Source: Thermoplasmatota archaeon
GTDB lineage: Archaea; Thermoplasmatota; Thermoplasmata; Thermoplasmatales; Thermoplasmataceae
Direction: 5' to 3'
DNA length: 64,000 nt
Assembly (NCBI GenBank): GCA_023381355.1
Contig: JAMCUL010000008.1
Span: 1 to 64,000 of the forward strand
Below, piece by piece: positions 18,780 through 27,621 of this stretch. The notes under the pieces are model-generated. The model searched no databases and was not told the origin of the DNA. It worked only from the letters and a program-made list of their open reading frames with translations. Numbering within the stretch: position 1 is the stretch's first letter; each line of letters opens with the position of its first letter. Both the position numbers and the translations under genes were made by a program.

Positions 18780-20672
18780 TTATTTATCACTCTCATTCAA
18801 ATGATCCTTCCCTGTTTTCCTTACTTCATCAAGGACTTCACCATTGTCAAGACCTGTAACGTCCCCGGTCTCTGCATTCAGGAATGCTGATTTTAGAAGT
18901 CGCCTCATGATTTTTCCATTCTTTGTTTTCGGGAGAGAATCTATACAGAAAACATATTTCGGCCGGAATGACTTACCCAGAAAATTTTCAACGCTTTTGT
19001 ATATGTTGCTCTTAACCTTTTCATCGTTCGCCCCAGTGTAAAATATCACCACGGCTTCACCCTTTATCGGATCCGGAATACCGAAACTGGCACTTTCAAC
19101 AACTCCCTCCACCCTGTTGGAAGCATCTTCAATTTCACCTGGCCCCAACCTCTTTCCAGCTACCTTGATCACATCATCAGATCTTCCGAGAAGTGTGAAG
19201 TAGCCTTCATCATCCTGTATTGCCCAGTCTCCCTGTACCCAGTAGCCCCTGAACTGGCTCCAGTAGGTGTCAATATATTTCCTTTCATCCTTCCAAATTC
19301 CTCTCGTCATTGACGGAAGATGCTCCCTTGTTGCAAGGAGTCCAACTTCATTTACGACTTCCTTTCCGTCCTGGGAAAGAACGGTAACATTCATTCCAAG
19401 TCCTCTGTATAAACACCTTGGTTTTAGAGGGATTACAGGAGTGGAGGCTACAAAACAGCCTATTATATCGGTTCCTCCAGAAACATTGCATATGGGAATT
19501 TCTTTCCTGCCAAATTTCTCAAAGAGATACATCCATGATTCAGTGTCCCAGGGCTCTCCTGTAGATGCAAATGCTCTGACACCCCTGAACACCCTATCAA
19601 CACCCTTCGACTTTGCCGTTCTTACAAATGTGGGAGAAAGCCCAAGGACCGTTACTTTATTTCTTTCAGCCATGTCCCAGACTCTTTCCATGTTGGGATA
19701 ATCCACGGCGCCAGGATAAATAAATACTGAGGCACCTATGCAGTTTGCCCCAATAATTTCCCAGGGCCCCATCATCCAGCCGAGATCTGTTATCCAGTAA
19801 ATGGTCCCATCCTCCTTCAGGTCTGTATAATAGTATACCTCCTTCGTTATGTTTACAAGTGCGCCACCATGAACGTGGACTGTTCCCTTTGGTTTGCCAG
19901 TTGTTCCTGATGTGTAAAGCATAATTGCCGGATCCTCAGATTTAGTATGTACGCTGCTGACGTAATGACCCCCATCAAGAAGATTGCCAAAATTATATTT
20001 CCATCCTTCTCCTCCAACAACAATCAGCTCCGTATTCTTTATGTCTTTAATGGACTCTGCCATTTTTATGTTCTTTCCCTTTCTTGTGTAAGAATCAACT
20101 GTAAATATGAACCTGATATCTGCGTCTCCTGCCCTCACCTCCACACTCTCCTTTCCGTAACCTGAGAACATGGGAACCGCAACAGCTCCGATGCGCATTA
20201 TTGCATACATTGCTATTATTGCCTCGGGAATCATGGGCATGTATATCCCCACCCTTTCACCCTTTTCTATGCCAAGGTCGATGAGGGCTCCCGCGAGTTT
20301 TCCTGTTTTTTCATCGAGATCCCCGAACGTAAGGCTACCCCTGACGCCTTCCTCAGTCTCCCACTTGACCGCATCTTTCTTTCGCTGCTTATGCCTTTCA
20401 ACACAGTCAAATGAAATGTTTATCTCACCACCAGTGAACCATTTGGTAAATTCCTTTCCACCCTCTCTATCCCTCACTTTTTCATATTTTTTAAAAAACC
20501 AGATGCCCATGTGTGTTACAATACCATCATAAAACTGTTCCATGTTCTTATCGGCATAATCATAAAGATCCGTGAAGCTGTCCAGATTAAGATACCGTCT
20601 GAGTGAATCAAGATTGCTCTTCTCGATTGACTCTTTGGTTGGGAAATAAACAAATTCATCCTCACTTTCCAT
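18780..20672 (-). CDS. Acetyl-CoA synthetase-like AMP-forming ligase
   Basis: A 630-residue adenylate-forming enzyme. Signatures are LYTSGTTGKPKGTVHVHGG (ATP-binding), DLGWMMGPWEIIGANCIGAS, STGEPWDTESW, the SGGTDIIGCF segment, GDWAIQDDEGYFTLLGRSDD and the C-terminal KTKNGKIMRRLLKSAFLN with the catalytic Lys. Length and motifs fit acetyl-/propionyl-CoA synthetases or the related acetoacetyl-type group; the substrate is not fixed by the motifs. A TATA-like AATTATAG about 26 nt upstream supports the start. Its acyl-CoA product would feed the TCA cycle with aconitase, encoded elsewhere in the window. Confidence 0.9.
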   Translation of the reverse strand: MESEDEFVYFPTKESIEKSNLDSLRRYLNLDSFTDLYDYADKNMEQFYDGIVTHMGIWFFKKYEKVRDREGGKEFTKWFTGGEINISFDCVERHKQRKKDAVKWETEEGVRGSLTFGDLDEKTGKLAGALIDLGIEKGERVGIYMPMIPEAIIAMYAIMRIGAVAVPMFSGYGKESVEVRAGDADIRFIFTVDSYTRKGKNIKMAESIKDIKNTELIVVGGEGWKYNFGNLLDGGHYVSSVHTKSEDPAIMLYTSGTTGKPKGTVHVHGGALVNITKEVYYYTDLKEDGTIYWITDLGWMMGPWEIIGANCIGASVFIYPGAVDYPNMERVWDMAERNKVTVLGLSPTFVRTAKSKGVDRVFRGVRAFASTGEPWDTESWMYLFEKFGRKEIPICNVSGGTDIIGCFVASTPVIPLKPRCLYRGLGMNVTVLSQDGKEVVNEVGLLATREHLPSMTRGIWKDERKYIDTYWSQFRGYWVQGDWAIQDDEGYFTLLGRSDDVIKVAGKRLGPGEIEDASNRVEGVVESASFGIPDPIKGEAVVIFYTGANDEKVKSNIYKSVENFLGKSFRPKYVFCIDSLPKTKNGKIMRRLLKSAFLNAETGDVTGLDNGEVLDEVRKTGKDHLNESDK

Positions 20673-20799
20673 AATGGGATAACCAAATGATCTATAATTT
20701 AATTATTCAATTTAAAAACTGTTTGGCTTCAAAAGATTGTGTGTGTGATCTGACATCACCAGGCTAAATATTTCTATACAGTGATGATCTAAGGCTTCA

Positions 20800-21315
20800 T
20801 TGAATGGAAGCATATATGAACGGGAGCTTGTAGGAATTCTCTCTGGAAACAGCAAGATTATTGAGAGGATAAGCAAGAAGATGGACTTCCTGGCCAGGGA
20901 ATCCCTTGAAGATCTGATAAAATATCCTTTCTATGTAACAAGGGCGGCCGGATCGAAGGGAGCAGATCTTGTTGCAGTGAGATTTGACATTACTTTTGTC
21001 ATAGAGATAAAGAGTTCTGTGAGTGATGTACTAGCCTTTTCTGCATCTTCAGGAAAGAACCAGGAACAGGCAGAAAGACTTGCTGAAAAATGTAGCAATG
21101 CTGGCCTGTTTCTTACCTACGGATTCAGGTTGAAAAACGCTGTTGGCGATCCCTGGAGAATATTCAAGGTTCCTGGGGAACCTAAGGGAAGATTCAGAAA
21201 TATTTATTCTATAATACCGGGAATTGAAATAAGCAAAAATGAAAATTTCGTTATGAAATGGAAGAATGGCCTTCCACTCCACGATCTTCTTTCCTATCTG
21301 AAGGAATCACATTGA
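20800..21315 (+). CDS. hjc: Hjc-type Holliday junction resolvase
   Basis: A 171-residue nuclease that cuts four-way DNA junctions during recombination. The core reads SIYERELVGIL (Glu7), AAGSKGADLVAV (Asp56) and FVIEIKSS (Glu69, Lys71), the archaeal Hjc catalytic set. Compared with the 120-140 residue Sulfolobus and Pyrococcus enzymes there is an insert of about 25 residues after the first helix and a C-terminal extension. The start is TTG at 20800, with a CTAAATATTTC box about 26 nt upstream. The gene end overlaps the convergent aminotransferase gene by nine bases. Confidence 0.85.
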   Translation: MNGSIYERELVGILSGNSKIIERISKKMDFLARESLEDLIKYPFYVTRAAGSKGADLVAVRFDITFVIEIKSSVSDVLAFSASSGKNQEQAERLAEKCSNAGLFLTYGFRLKNAVGDPWRIFKVPGEPKGRFRNIYSIIPGIEISKNENFVMKWKNGLPLHDLLSYLKESH

Positions 21316-22668
21316 CTGTTTTATTCCTTTTTCGAATGCTTCCATTCCCTCATCTATCTGTTCATCCGTTATGATTAGAGGAGGAATGAGCCGGATAGCA
21401 CTCTCGCCTGTTCCGAGTACAATCACTCCATTCTTGAAGGCATTCATTTCGACTGAGTCCCTGAATTTTGCAAACGGCTCCTTGCTCCTTCTGTCCTTTA
21501 CAAAGTCCACAGCCTGCATCAATCCTATTCCTCTCACGTCTCCGATCACATCATACTTCTCCTTAAGTTCCTCCATCCTCTTCCTGAGATGAAGCCCCCT
21601 CTTGGCAGCATTTTCAACAGCGTTCTCCTTCTTCATTGCCTCTATTGTTGCAGAGCATGAAACTGATGCAAGGAGATTCCCGCCATATGTATTTGAGTGG
21701 AGACCCTGTTCAGGAAAATCAATCTCTGACTTAATAACCACTGCCCCCATTGGTATTCCATTTGCTATGGCTTTTGCGAGCGGTATGATATCAGGTTCAA
21801 CCCCAAAGTGTTCAGATGCAAACCATTTTCCGGTTCTTCCAAAGCCTGCCTGAACTTCATCCATTATAAGAAGCATGTCGTTGTCATGAGCAAGTTTTAT
21901 CAGCTTCTTATGGAAGTCCATCGGAGGGACTATATATCCCCCCTCTCCCTGGATTGGTTCAGCCATAATTGCTGCAACATTTTCAGGAGGCATGTACATC
22001 TTTAAAGTATATTTCTCAATGAAGTCGAGAACTGCGTTTGTCAGTTCTTGAGGGTGCTCATATCCATCTATTCCGAAGACGTTCCTATAAGGATTGGGAA
22101 AAGGTACATGTTCCACCCCGGGCATCGTCGGGAAAAGCCATTTCTTCTGGATACCTTTGGAAGCGGTAAATGAAAGAGAACCCTGGGATCTCCCGTGAAA
22201 TCCACCGATGAAGCTTATGAACTGCTGTTTTTTCTTGTTCACCTTTGCAAATTTTATGGCAGCTTCATTACTCTCTGTTCCACTGTTTGTGAAGAAGACC
22301 TTTTTTGAGAACCTGCCAGGAGTTATTTCCTCAAGTGCTCTGGCTGCGTCTACCTGTTCCCTGTAATAGAAATCAGTACCTGCGAAATGCCATAGTTTCC
22401 ATAGCTGTTCCTGTACTTTCCCGGTTATGTAAGGGTGGATGTGTCCCATATTGCTTACACTTATACCAGCTGCAAAATCAATAAACACGTTGTCATCTAC
22501 ATCCTCTACGTATACTCCTTTCCCCCTTTTTGCTACAACAGGGAGCGACTTTGTACTTGTAGCCAGATACTTTTCATCATCTGCCACTATCTTCTTTGCA
22601 TTTGGTCCAGGGGGAGTTACTTTTATTCTGACTCCCGGCTTGAAACTTTCTTCATAATTTTCCTGCAT
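21307..22668 (-). CDS. Class III PLP-dependent aminotransferase
   Basis: A 453-residue fold-type I enzyme: FFTNSGTESNEAAIKFAK (phosphate loop), GGFHGRSQGSLSFTASK, LLIMDEVQAGFGRTGKWFA and the PLP lysine in PLAKAIANGIPMGAV (Lys299). It fits the archaeal acetylornithine/4-aminobutyrate aminotransferase-like group, some members of which are amino-acid racemases or ornithine aminotransferases, so the substrate is left open. Upstream, TATA CTATATATTT lies near 22706 and AAGGTG precedes the ATG by five bases, so this gene, unlike most here, has a short leader with a ribosome-binding site. Confidence 0.9.
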   Translation of the reverse strand: MQENYEESFKPGVRIKVTPPGPNAKKIVADDEKYLATSTKSLPVVAKRGKGVYVEDVDDNVFIDFAAGISVSNMGHIHPYITGKVQEQLWKLWHFAGTDFYYREQVDAARALEEITPGRFSKKVFFTNSGTESNEAAIKFAKVNKKKQQFISFIGGFHGRSQGSLSFTASKGIQKKWLFPTMPGVEHVPFPNPYRNVFGIDGYEHPQELTNAVLDFIEKYTLKMYMPPENVAAIMAEPIQGEGGYIVPPMDFHKKLIKLAHDNDMLLIMDEVQAGFGRTGKWFASEHFGVEPDIIPLAKAIANGIPMGAVVIKSEIDFPEQGLHSNTYGGNLLASVSCSATIEAMKKENAVENAAKRGLHLRKRMEELKEKYDVIGDVRGIGLMQAVDFVKDRRSKEPFAKFRDSVEMNAFKNGVIVLGTGESAIRLIPPLIITDEQIDEGMEAFEKGIKQSM

Positions 22669-22794
22669 AAAATCACCTTATTAACTATGTGTACTGTAAA
22701 TATATAGATTATGCAATGAAAATCGAAAATGAAATACGAAAATCGTAACAATCATCATGCATAGAAATTTATCATTAAAGGAATTACACTTCCA

Positions 22795-23787
22795 ATGGAA
22801 AGTGGTCCCGAAATAAAACTCATCAAAGAATTTTATAGAGATGAGGTTACTGACAGAGAGTTTTACAGGAGGCTTTCTGTAAGGATAAAGAACGATAAGA
22901 TAAAGAAGAGCCTGAAACATCTTTCAGAGGTTGAGGATTATCATGCGGATTACTGGGCGTCAAGATTATCTATGCTAGGCCAAGAGAGCAAACAACTTTT
23001 TCCTTACAGGTTCAAATTAGTATTGCTTCTTTTTGTTACGAGGATAATAGGTTTGAATCTGACCATAAATCTGATGGAAAGGGGCGAGGTCGAAAGTATC
23101 ATAAAGTACAGGGAATTTTTGAAACGAATAAATGACAGTGAGCTCGCGGAAGGACTCAACAGGATAATAGAGGATGAAATCAGTCATGAAAATCTTTTCA
23201 ATGACATGAATGAAAGGAGGGAGAAATTCCTGGACAGGATACAGTCTTTCATATATGGCATGAGCGACGGTCTGGTGGAAGTCCTGGCAGCCATTGCAGG
23301 ACTGACTGCCATCATACAGAACAATTTCATCATAGCTATGAGTGGCCTCGTTATAGGTATAGGAGGGACTATAAGCATGATGCTTGGTGCTTATCTTTCC
23401 AAGGCTTCTGAAAGCGAGTTCAGGATATCCACAATAAAGAGGGAAATGCTTGTTGATGAAACAGTGGAAGGATCGAAAAAGTCTGAGATAAATGCGCAGG
23501 CAGGCAGATCTAAGGATTCAGCCGTGACAACAGGTCTTTCCTATGTGTTTGGAGCTATATTCCCGATAGCCCCGTTCTTGTTTCCGCTTGGCTTTTTATC
23601 ACTGCTCATAGCAGTTGCCCTGGTGGCCATAGTACAGGCAATCAGCAACGGTCTGATTGCCATTGCACTGAATACCTCAATATTGAAATCATCCTCACGG
23701 GCTGCACTGCTCTCCCTCCTGGCTGCGACAATAACATTTCTGGTGGGATTTGTTTTTCATACATACTTCCATCTTTACATAACATGA
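22795..23787 (+). CDS. Ferritin-like/VIT1 fusion, probable Fe/Mn membrane transporter
   Basis: A 330-residue fusion. Residues about 1-145 form a rubrerythrin-like four-helix bundle with metal-ligand candidates (FYRDEVTDREFYRR, VEDYHADYW, DEISHENLFN). Residues about 155-330 are a VIT1/CCC1 membrane domain (YGMSDGLVEVLAAIAGLTAI, SMMLGAYLSKASESEF, and three further helices). Bacterial MbfA proteins share this layout and export iron or manganese; the ferritin part binds the metal at the inner face. It is monocistronic, with a TATA-like ATTTATC 26 nt upstream. Divergent from the aminotransferase gene. Export of excess iron fits an acid, iron-rich habitat (inference). Confidence 0.9.
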   Translation: MESGPEIKLIKEFYRDEVTDREFYRRLSVRIKNDKIKKSLKHLSEVEDYHADYWASRLSMLGQESKQLFPYRFKLVLLLFVTRIIGLNLTINLMERGEVESIIKYREFLKRINDSELAEGLNRIIEDEISHENLFNDMNERREKFLDRIQSFIYGMSDGLVEVLAAIAGLTAIIQNNFIIAMSGLVIGIGGTISMMLGAYLSKASESEFRISTIKREMLVDETVEGSKKSEINAQAGRSKDSAVTTGLSYVFGAIFPIAPFLFPLGFLSLLIAVALVAIVQAISNGLIAIALNTSILKSSSRAALLSLLAATITFLVGFVFHTYFHLYIT

Positions 23788-23794
23788 GGGGAGA

Positions 23795-23845
23795 ATTACC
23801 AAAATTTTTCATACATCGGTGCCTGGCACAACTTTGTGTGGTAAT
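23795..23845 (+). terminator. Structured element after the ferritin/VIT1 gene
   Basis: ATTACCA (23795-23801) can pair with TGGTAAT (23839-23845), enclosing a short GTGCCTGGCAC hairpin (23819-23829). It begins eight bases after the stop codon. It may be a 3' end signal or a processed RNA structure. Only base pairing supports it. Confidence 0.3.
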
Positions 23846-23950
23846 ATGAAGACAGCCATCGTGATATGTGTTCAACCTTGTGGGTGGTTTTTGGGATAAA
23901 GATGAATTCATAATATTTGAAAACTATTATAAGTTGAAAAACATTCTTTT

Positions 23951-24733
23951 ATTACGGAAAGAATCGAACTTTTTGATGTCTCAAAAAAATACGGCAGCAA
24001 AACTGCTCTGTCTGGTCTCAATCTGACATTTAGCAGTGGAATTGTTGAAGGAATAATAGGTCCTAATGGATCCGGCAAGACGACTGCATTGAGAATTATT
24101 TCCGGGATTATCAGGTATGATTCAGGAACAATCAAGATTGACGATCAGAATGTTGAGAATTATGACAAATTCGCAAGGAAGAACATTTCATATGTCCCAG
24201 AAACCCCAATACTGTATGAGACACTTACAGGAAATGAATACTGCGATCTGTATGCTAATGCAAGAAACGCAGATCGTGATGATTATGACGAAAGAAAAAC
24301 AAGGATTGCTGATGCGCTTGATCTTGTGGAGGTAATGGATAGACCGATAGGAATGCTTTCGTTTGGGACAAAGCAAAAAGTGTCAATACTTGCTGCACTT
24401 TCTTCCGACCCGCAAGTGCTGATACTGGACGAGTCCTTAAATGGGCTTGACCCTACATCCATAATAGTTGTGAAGGAAATAATGAGAGAAATGGTAAAAG
24501 CCGGTCATTTTGTAATTTTCTCCACTCACCTTCTTGATATTGCTGAAATCATTTGCCAGAGAGTCCAGATACTTGACTCTGGAAAAAAGGTCCTCGATGG
24601 CAATATGGACGAACTGAAGGAAGATGAGGAAAACGGATTTCTTGAAAAATTATTTCTTGCGATAACAGGAAAGGAAGATGTTCTTGACAAGGCGAAAAAA
24701 TTGGGTGATTCATTATTTCAATCAGACAGGTAA
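23951..24733 (+). CDS. ABC transporter ATPase with no conventional start codon
   Basis: An ATPase of about 260 residues driving the adjacent permease. Homology begins at ITERIELFDVSKKYG, and Walker A (GPNGSGKTTAL) lies at about 24060-24095. The first in-frame ATG, at 24089, falls after Walker A, so it cannot be the true start. A stop at 23930-23932 closes the frame, and no ATG, GTG or TTG occurs between. ATT at 23951, 20-26 nt after an ATTATAAG box, is the best candidate. Downstream signature FGTKQKVSILAAL and Walker B VLILDESLNGLD are intact. A broken 5' end is the alternative. Confidence 0.8.
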   Translation: MTERIELFDVSKKYGSKTALSGLNLTFSSGIVEGIIGPNGSGKTTALRIISGIIRYDSGTIKIDDQNVENYDKFARKNISYVPETPILYETLTGNEYCDLYANARNADRDDYDERKTRIADALDLVEVMDRPIGMLSFGTKQKVSILAALSSDPQVLILDESLNGLDPTSIIVVKEIMREMVKAGHFVIFSTHLLDIAEIICQRVQILDSGKKVLDGNMDELKEDEENGFLEKLFLAITGKEDVLDKAKKLGDSLFQSDR

Positions 24734-24846
24734 TTTATGAGTCAAACCTGATCAACATTGAGTACAGGTATCAGGCAATCAAATCATCAGAAAGATTTAA
24801 TAATGAATTTGAGAAAAGATCGTTTTCAAGAAAATATATCCAGAAT

Positions 24847-26325
24847 ATGGTCCTCCGCTCCGGCATTATCTATGGGGCCATTTTTCTGGTATTTTCAACA
24901 CTTCTTTCACTTAGCGGCAGGAACGTGCCCTCAACTGGAATTTATGACAGCGGTTTTTCTATTTTTCTCTACCAGTTTGGAATAAATACGTTCGGAAGCT
25001 TCATGTGGCTTCAGACACTGAGAAACGAGAGAGTCATTGATCCGGTAAAGATCATGTTTACAGAGGATAGCGGAATTGCACTTCCGGTATCATGGTTTCT
25101 CAGCACCGGGTCGTACACACTCCTGCTGGATGTGCCTCCTATTGTATTTTATTACTATATTAACAAGAATCTTGATGATGTTTTCCTCCAGATGATCTGG
25201 GGTGGCGCGTGCATAGTCCTGGGATTTTCCCTCGGTTCCGCCATGTCAATAATAACACACAACGGAAGGTGGAGTGGCAGGATCGGATCGGGAGTCTATA
25301 ACTCCCTGAAAATGATCGGACTGATAGGCATTTTCATAATATTCGATCTTACAATTTTCTTTCCGGGATATATTTCCATTTTTTCATTTGCAGTTGACTA
25401 TCCACTGAATTACATTTTTCCTGTTCTTAATATTGGCTTCATAGCCTTCACATTGCATGCTACAATAGATTCCTTGATCGCCTCATTTTCCTGGAGTATT
25501 TTCTATCTCATTTCCTCTGTTTATCTGGCGTACTTTCTGTCTAAGAAAATAATGGCAGATCTTTTTGAAAGAAATATGGATACAGGGAAGAGGATGAGGA
25601 GTAACCTCTTCAGAAACCATTACAGCTCAATATTTTCGCTGGCCTCCAAAGATTTGAAAATTGCCACAAGGGACATAACAAATCTTTATACCTTCTTCTT
25701 TCCGGTCTTTTTCAGCCTTCCTGCCCTTCTTGAGGTCTTTGTGAATAAGAAATTCGGGACCTTCCCCCCACTCTACACTTTTGCTGCCGTATTTGTCCTC
25801 ACATCAGTTTCCGTATCATTCTATTCACTGCAGTCACTGATCATGGAGGGGAAGAGCTTTGTCAACATGAGGATATGGCTCATCCCAAAGAGGGAAATTA
25901 TCCTTTCAAAGACGCTTTCCTCATTAATAATTTTCATGTTCTTCGCCATACCTATTGTTTTTGTAATGATCGGTGCAAATATAGGGGATCTTCCATATGC
26001 AGCCATAATAATAGTGGACGCTGGGTTGGCATTTTTCTTCTCTTCCCTGCTAACACTGTCATTCATGATGACCCGGATTCCTGAGGAGGCTTCCAGCGTC
26101 AATATCTATTCCTTTGATGGGATCATTGGACTCATAATAATTTTCGCGATATCTGCCTTTTCCGGGGCATTTGCCCCTATCATTTCTTTCACTGTGAGCG
26201 CTTTTCTCGTCGTTCCTGGAATAGATTTCCCGTCCATATTTCTGGGAATTATTCTAATATTAAGCCTGATTCTCATCAGATTGAGTCTTTCATACCTTTC
26301 AGGGAACGATAAGGCAAAAGTATAA
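24847..26325 (+). CDS. ABC-2-like permease
   Basis: A membrane protein of at least 492 residues with about ten to twelve predicted helices, encoded directly after the ATPase, so the two form an exporter. The first ATG is at 24847, but the open frame extends back to 24709, overlapping the ATPase end. That extension encodes a hydrophilic, protein-like segment (ending EKRSFSRKYIQN) which would suit the cytoplasmic N-terminus of such permeases, yet it holds no ATG, GTG or TTG, only ATT codons. The substrate is unknown. Confidence 0.75.
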   Translation: MVLRSGIIYGAIFLVFSTLLSLSGRNVPSTGIYDSGFSIFLYQFGINTFGSFMWLQTLRNERVIDPVKIMFTEDSGIALPVSWFLSTGSYTLLLDVPPIVFYYYINKNLDDVFLQMIWGGACIVLGFSLGSAMSIITHNGRWSGRIGSGVYNSLKMIGLIGIFIIFDLTIFFPGYISIFSFAVDYPLNYIFPVLNIGFIAFTLHATIDSLIASFSWSIFYLISSVYLAYFLSKKIMADLFERNMDTGKRMRSNLFRNHYSSIFSLASKDLKIATRDITNLYTFFFPVFFSLPALLEVFVNKKFGTFPPLYTFAAVFVLTSVSVSFYSLQSLIMEGKSFVNMRIWLIPKREIILSKTLSSLIIFMFFAIPIVFVMIGANIGDLPYAAIIIVDAGLAFFFSSLLTLSFMMTRIPEEASSVNIYSFDGIIGLIIIFAISAFSGAFAPIISFTVSAFLVVPGIDFPSIFLGIILILSLILIRLSLSYLSGNDKAKV

Positions 26326-26342
26326 GGAAAATTTATTAATGG

Positions 26343-26367
26343 TATATAAATGCACTCAGACTGAGTG
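26343..26367 (+). promoter_or_regulatory. TATA box and adjacent perfect palindrome before rps19e
   Basis: TATATAAA (26343-26350) is followed at once by CACTCAGACTGAGTG (26353-26367), a perfect inverted repeat with seven-base arms and a one-base centre. It occupies the space between TATA box and the predicted start of transcription at about 26372-26375. In this position a bound repressor would block RNA polymerase. It could also be transcribed as no hairpin if the mRNA is leaderless, so a protein site is more likely. Confidence 0.55.
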
Positions 26368-26374
26368 ATAATTC

Positions 26375-26827
26375 ATGGTAAATGTCAAAGAAGTACCTGC
26401 AGACCTACTGGTAAATGAACTGGCGCTGCAGTTTGGGGATATGAAGAATATTGAGATTCCAGAGTGGACACTTTATACAAAGTCTGGAGTTCACAGGGAA
26501 AAAGGCTGGACTCAGGAGGACTGGTATTACAGGAGACTGGCATCAACCCTGAGAAAAGTGTACGTGAATGGGAATATTGGGATTCAGAGACTTAGCGAGG
26601 AGTATGGCGGAAAGAAAGATGGAGGATCAAAGCCATATCATCCTGCTTCAGGAAGCAGATCTATTGTAAGGCACATGTTCAATAAGCTTGAGGAACTCGG
26701 ACTTGTTAAGAAATCGGAAAACGGGAGAGTAGTGACTCCTAATGGCCAGGCAATGCTTGATAAGGCATCTAAGAAAGTAATGGAAAGACTGGCTGAGGAA
26801 AGACCTGAACTTAAGAAATACCTTTAA
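26375..26827 (+). CDS. rps19e: Ribosomal protein eS19
   Basis: A small-subunit ribosomal protein, 150 residues, present in archaea and eukaryotes only. Hallmarks are VPADLLVNELALQ, PEWTLYTKSGVHREK, DWYYRRLASTLRKVY, IGIQRLSEEYGG and SIVRHMFNKLEELGLV. It is the first gene of the rps19e, PDCD5-like, rpl39e, rpl31e, aIF6 operon. Its stop TAA shares its last A with the ATG of the next gene. The start is fixed by a TATA box 26 nt upstream. Confidence 0.96.
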   Translation: MVNVKEVPADLLVNELALQFGDMKNIEIPEWTLYTKSGVHREKGWTQEDWYYRRLASTLRKVYVNGNIGIQRLSEEYGGKKDGGSKPYHPASGSRSIVRHMFNKLEELGLVKKSENGRVVTPNGQAMLDKASKKVMERLAEERPELKKYL

Positions 26828-27183
26828 TGGAGATGGTTTTGATGGAAGGGGACAGAGAACTTGAGGAACTCAGAAGGAGGAAGATGGAGGAACTTCAAAG
26901 GTCCCAGAACGAATCGCAGCTTGAGAACGAACAAAGGGAACAGCAGGATGCCGAGAGGGCAAGGAGGTTGCAAATACTGAGACAAATCCTTGATCCCGAA
27001 GCGAGAGAAAGATTGGCAAATGTAAGGCTTGTAAGACCTGACATAGCCGACAACGTTGAAAATCAGCTGGTCCAGCTATATACCATGGGCAGGATAAATA
27101 GAATAATTACAGACCAGGAAATTAAGCAGATACTGTCTAAAATGACAGAAACTAGAAGAGAAACACATATTGAGAGGAGATAG
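26827..27183 (+). CDS. PDCD5/TFAR19-family DNA-binding protein
   Basis: A 118-residue small helical protein (113 if the second ATG at 26842 is used). [14 protein letters not shown], then a Gln/Arg-rich linker and the conserved [19 protein letters not shown] and [13 protein letters not shown], typical of the archaeal PDCD5 family. Archaeal members bind DNA and interact with the chaperonin system in eukaryotic relatives; its exact role in archaea is not settled. The gene overlaps the rps19e stop by one base, so it is translationally coupled. Its usual genomic partner is eS19, as here. Confidence 0.93.
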   Translation: MEMVLMEGDRELEELRRRKMEELQRSQNESQLENEQREQQDAERARRLQILRQILDPEARERLANVRLVRPDIADNVENQLVQLYTMGRINRIITDQEIKQILSKMTETRRETHIERR

Positions 27184-27185
27184 AA

Positions 27186-27341
27186 ATGAGTAGAAATAAG
27201 GAAACGGGAAGAAAAATCAGATTGATGAAGAAGACTGTACAGAACAGAAGAGTACCGGGATGGGTAATAATGAGAACCGACAGGAAGGTGTCTCAAAACC
27301 CTGCAAGAAGAAACTGGAGAAGGAATAATTTAAAACTTTAG
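27186..27341 (+). CDS. rpl39e: Ribosomal protein eL39
   Basis: A 51-residue, very basic large-subunit ribosomal protein lining the exit tunnel. The translation begins [20 protein letters not shown] and contains [11 protein letters not shown] and the C-terminal [14 protein letters not shown], which match eL39 throughout at its standard length of 51. It starts three bases after the PDCD5 stop and is followed nine bases later by the ATG of rpl31e. Confidence 0.95.
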   Translation: MSRNKETGRKIRLMKKTVQNRRVPGWVIMRTDRKVSQNPARRNWRRNNLKL

Positions 27342-27350
27342 GTGTTTCAA

Positions 27351-27620
27351 ATGGCAGACGATGAAATAAGTAACGAGATATTGATGAACATTCCCCTCAG
27401 GAAAGCTTTCAGGAGCTCAAAGAAGAGAAGAACAGATACCGCCATAAGGATGATACGTGAGCATGTTTCAAGATATACAAAAACCGAGCTTTCCCAGGTC
27501 TGGATCGACGGAAAAATAAATGAAGAGGTCTGGAAGAGGGGAAAATCAAAGATCCCAGGGAGCATTCAGGTAAAAGTCTTAAAACTCCAGAACGGCGAAA
27601 CAGAAGTTCTAATGCCTTGA
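27351..27620 (+). CDS. rpl31e: Ribosomal protein eL31
   Basis: An 89-residue large-subunit protein near the tunnel exit. Conserved parts are NIPLRKAFRSSKKRRTDTAI, the MIREHVSRYTKTE helix, VWIDGKINEEVWKRG and IPGSIQVKVLKL. A GTG at 27342 would add three residues; I prefer the ATG at 27351 as the family normally starts just before this helix. It lies between rpl39e and the aIF6 gene with almost no spacing. Confidence 0.94.
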   Translation: MADDEISNEILMNIPLRKAFRSSKKRRTDTAIRMIREHVSRYTKTELSQVWIDGKINEEVWKRGKSKIPGSIQVKVLKLQNGETEVLMP

Positions 27621-27621
27621 A

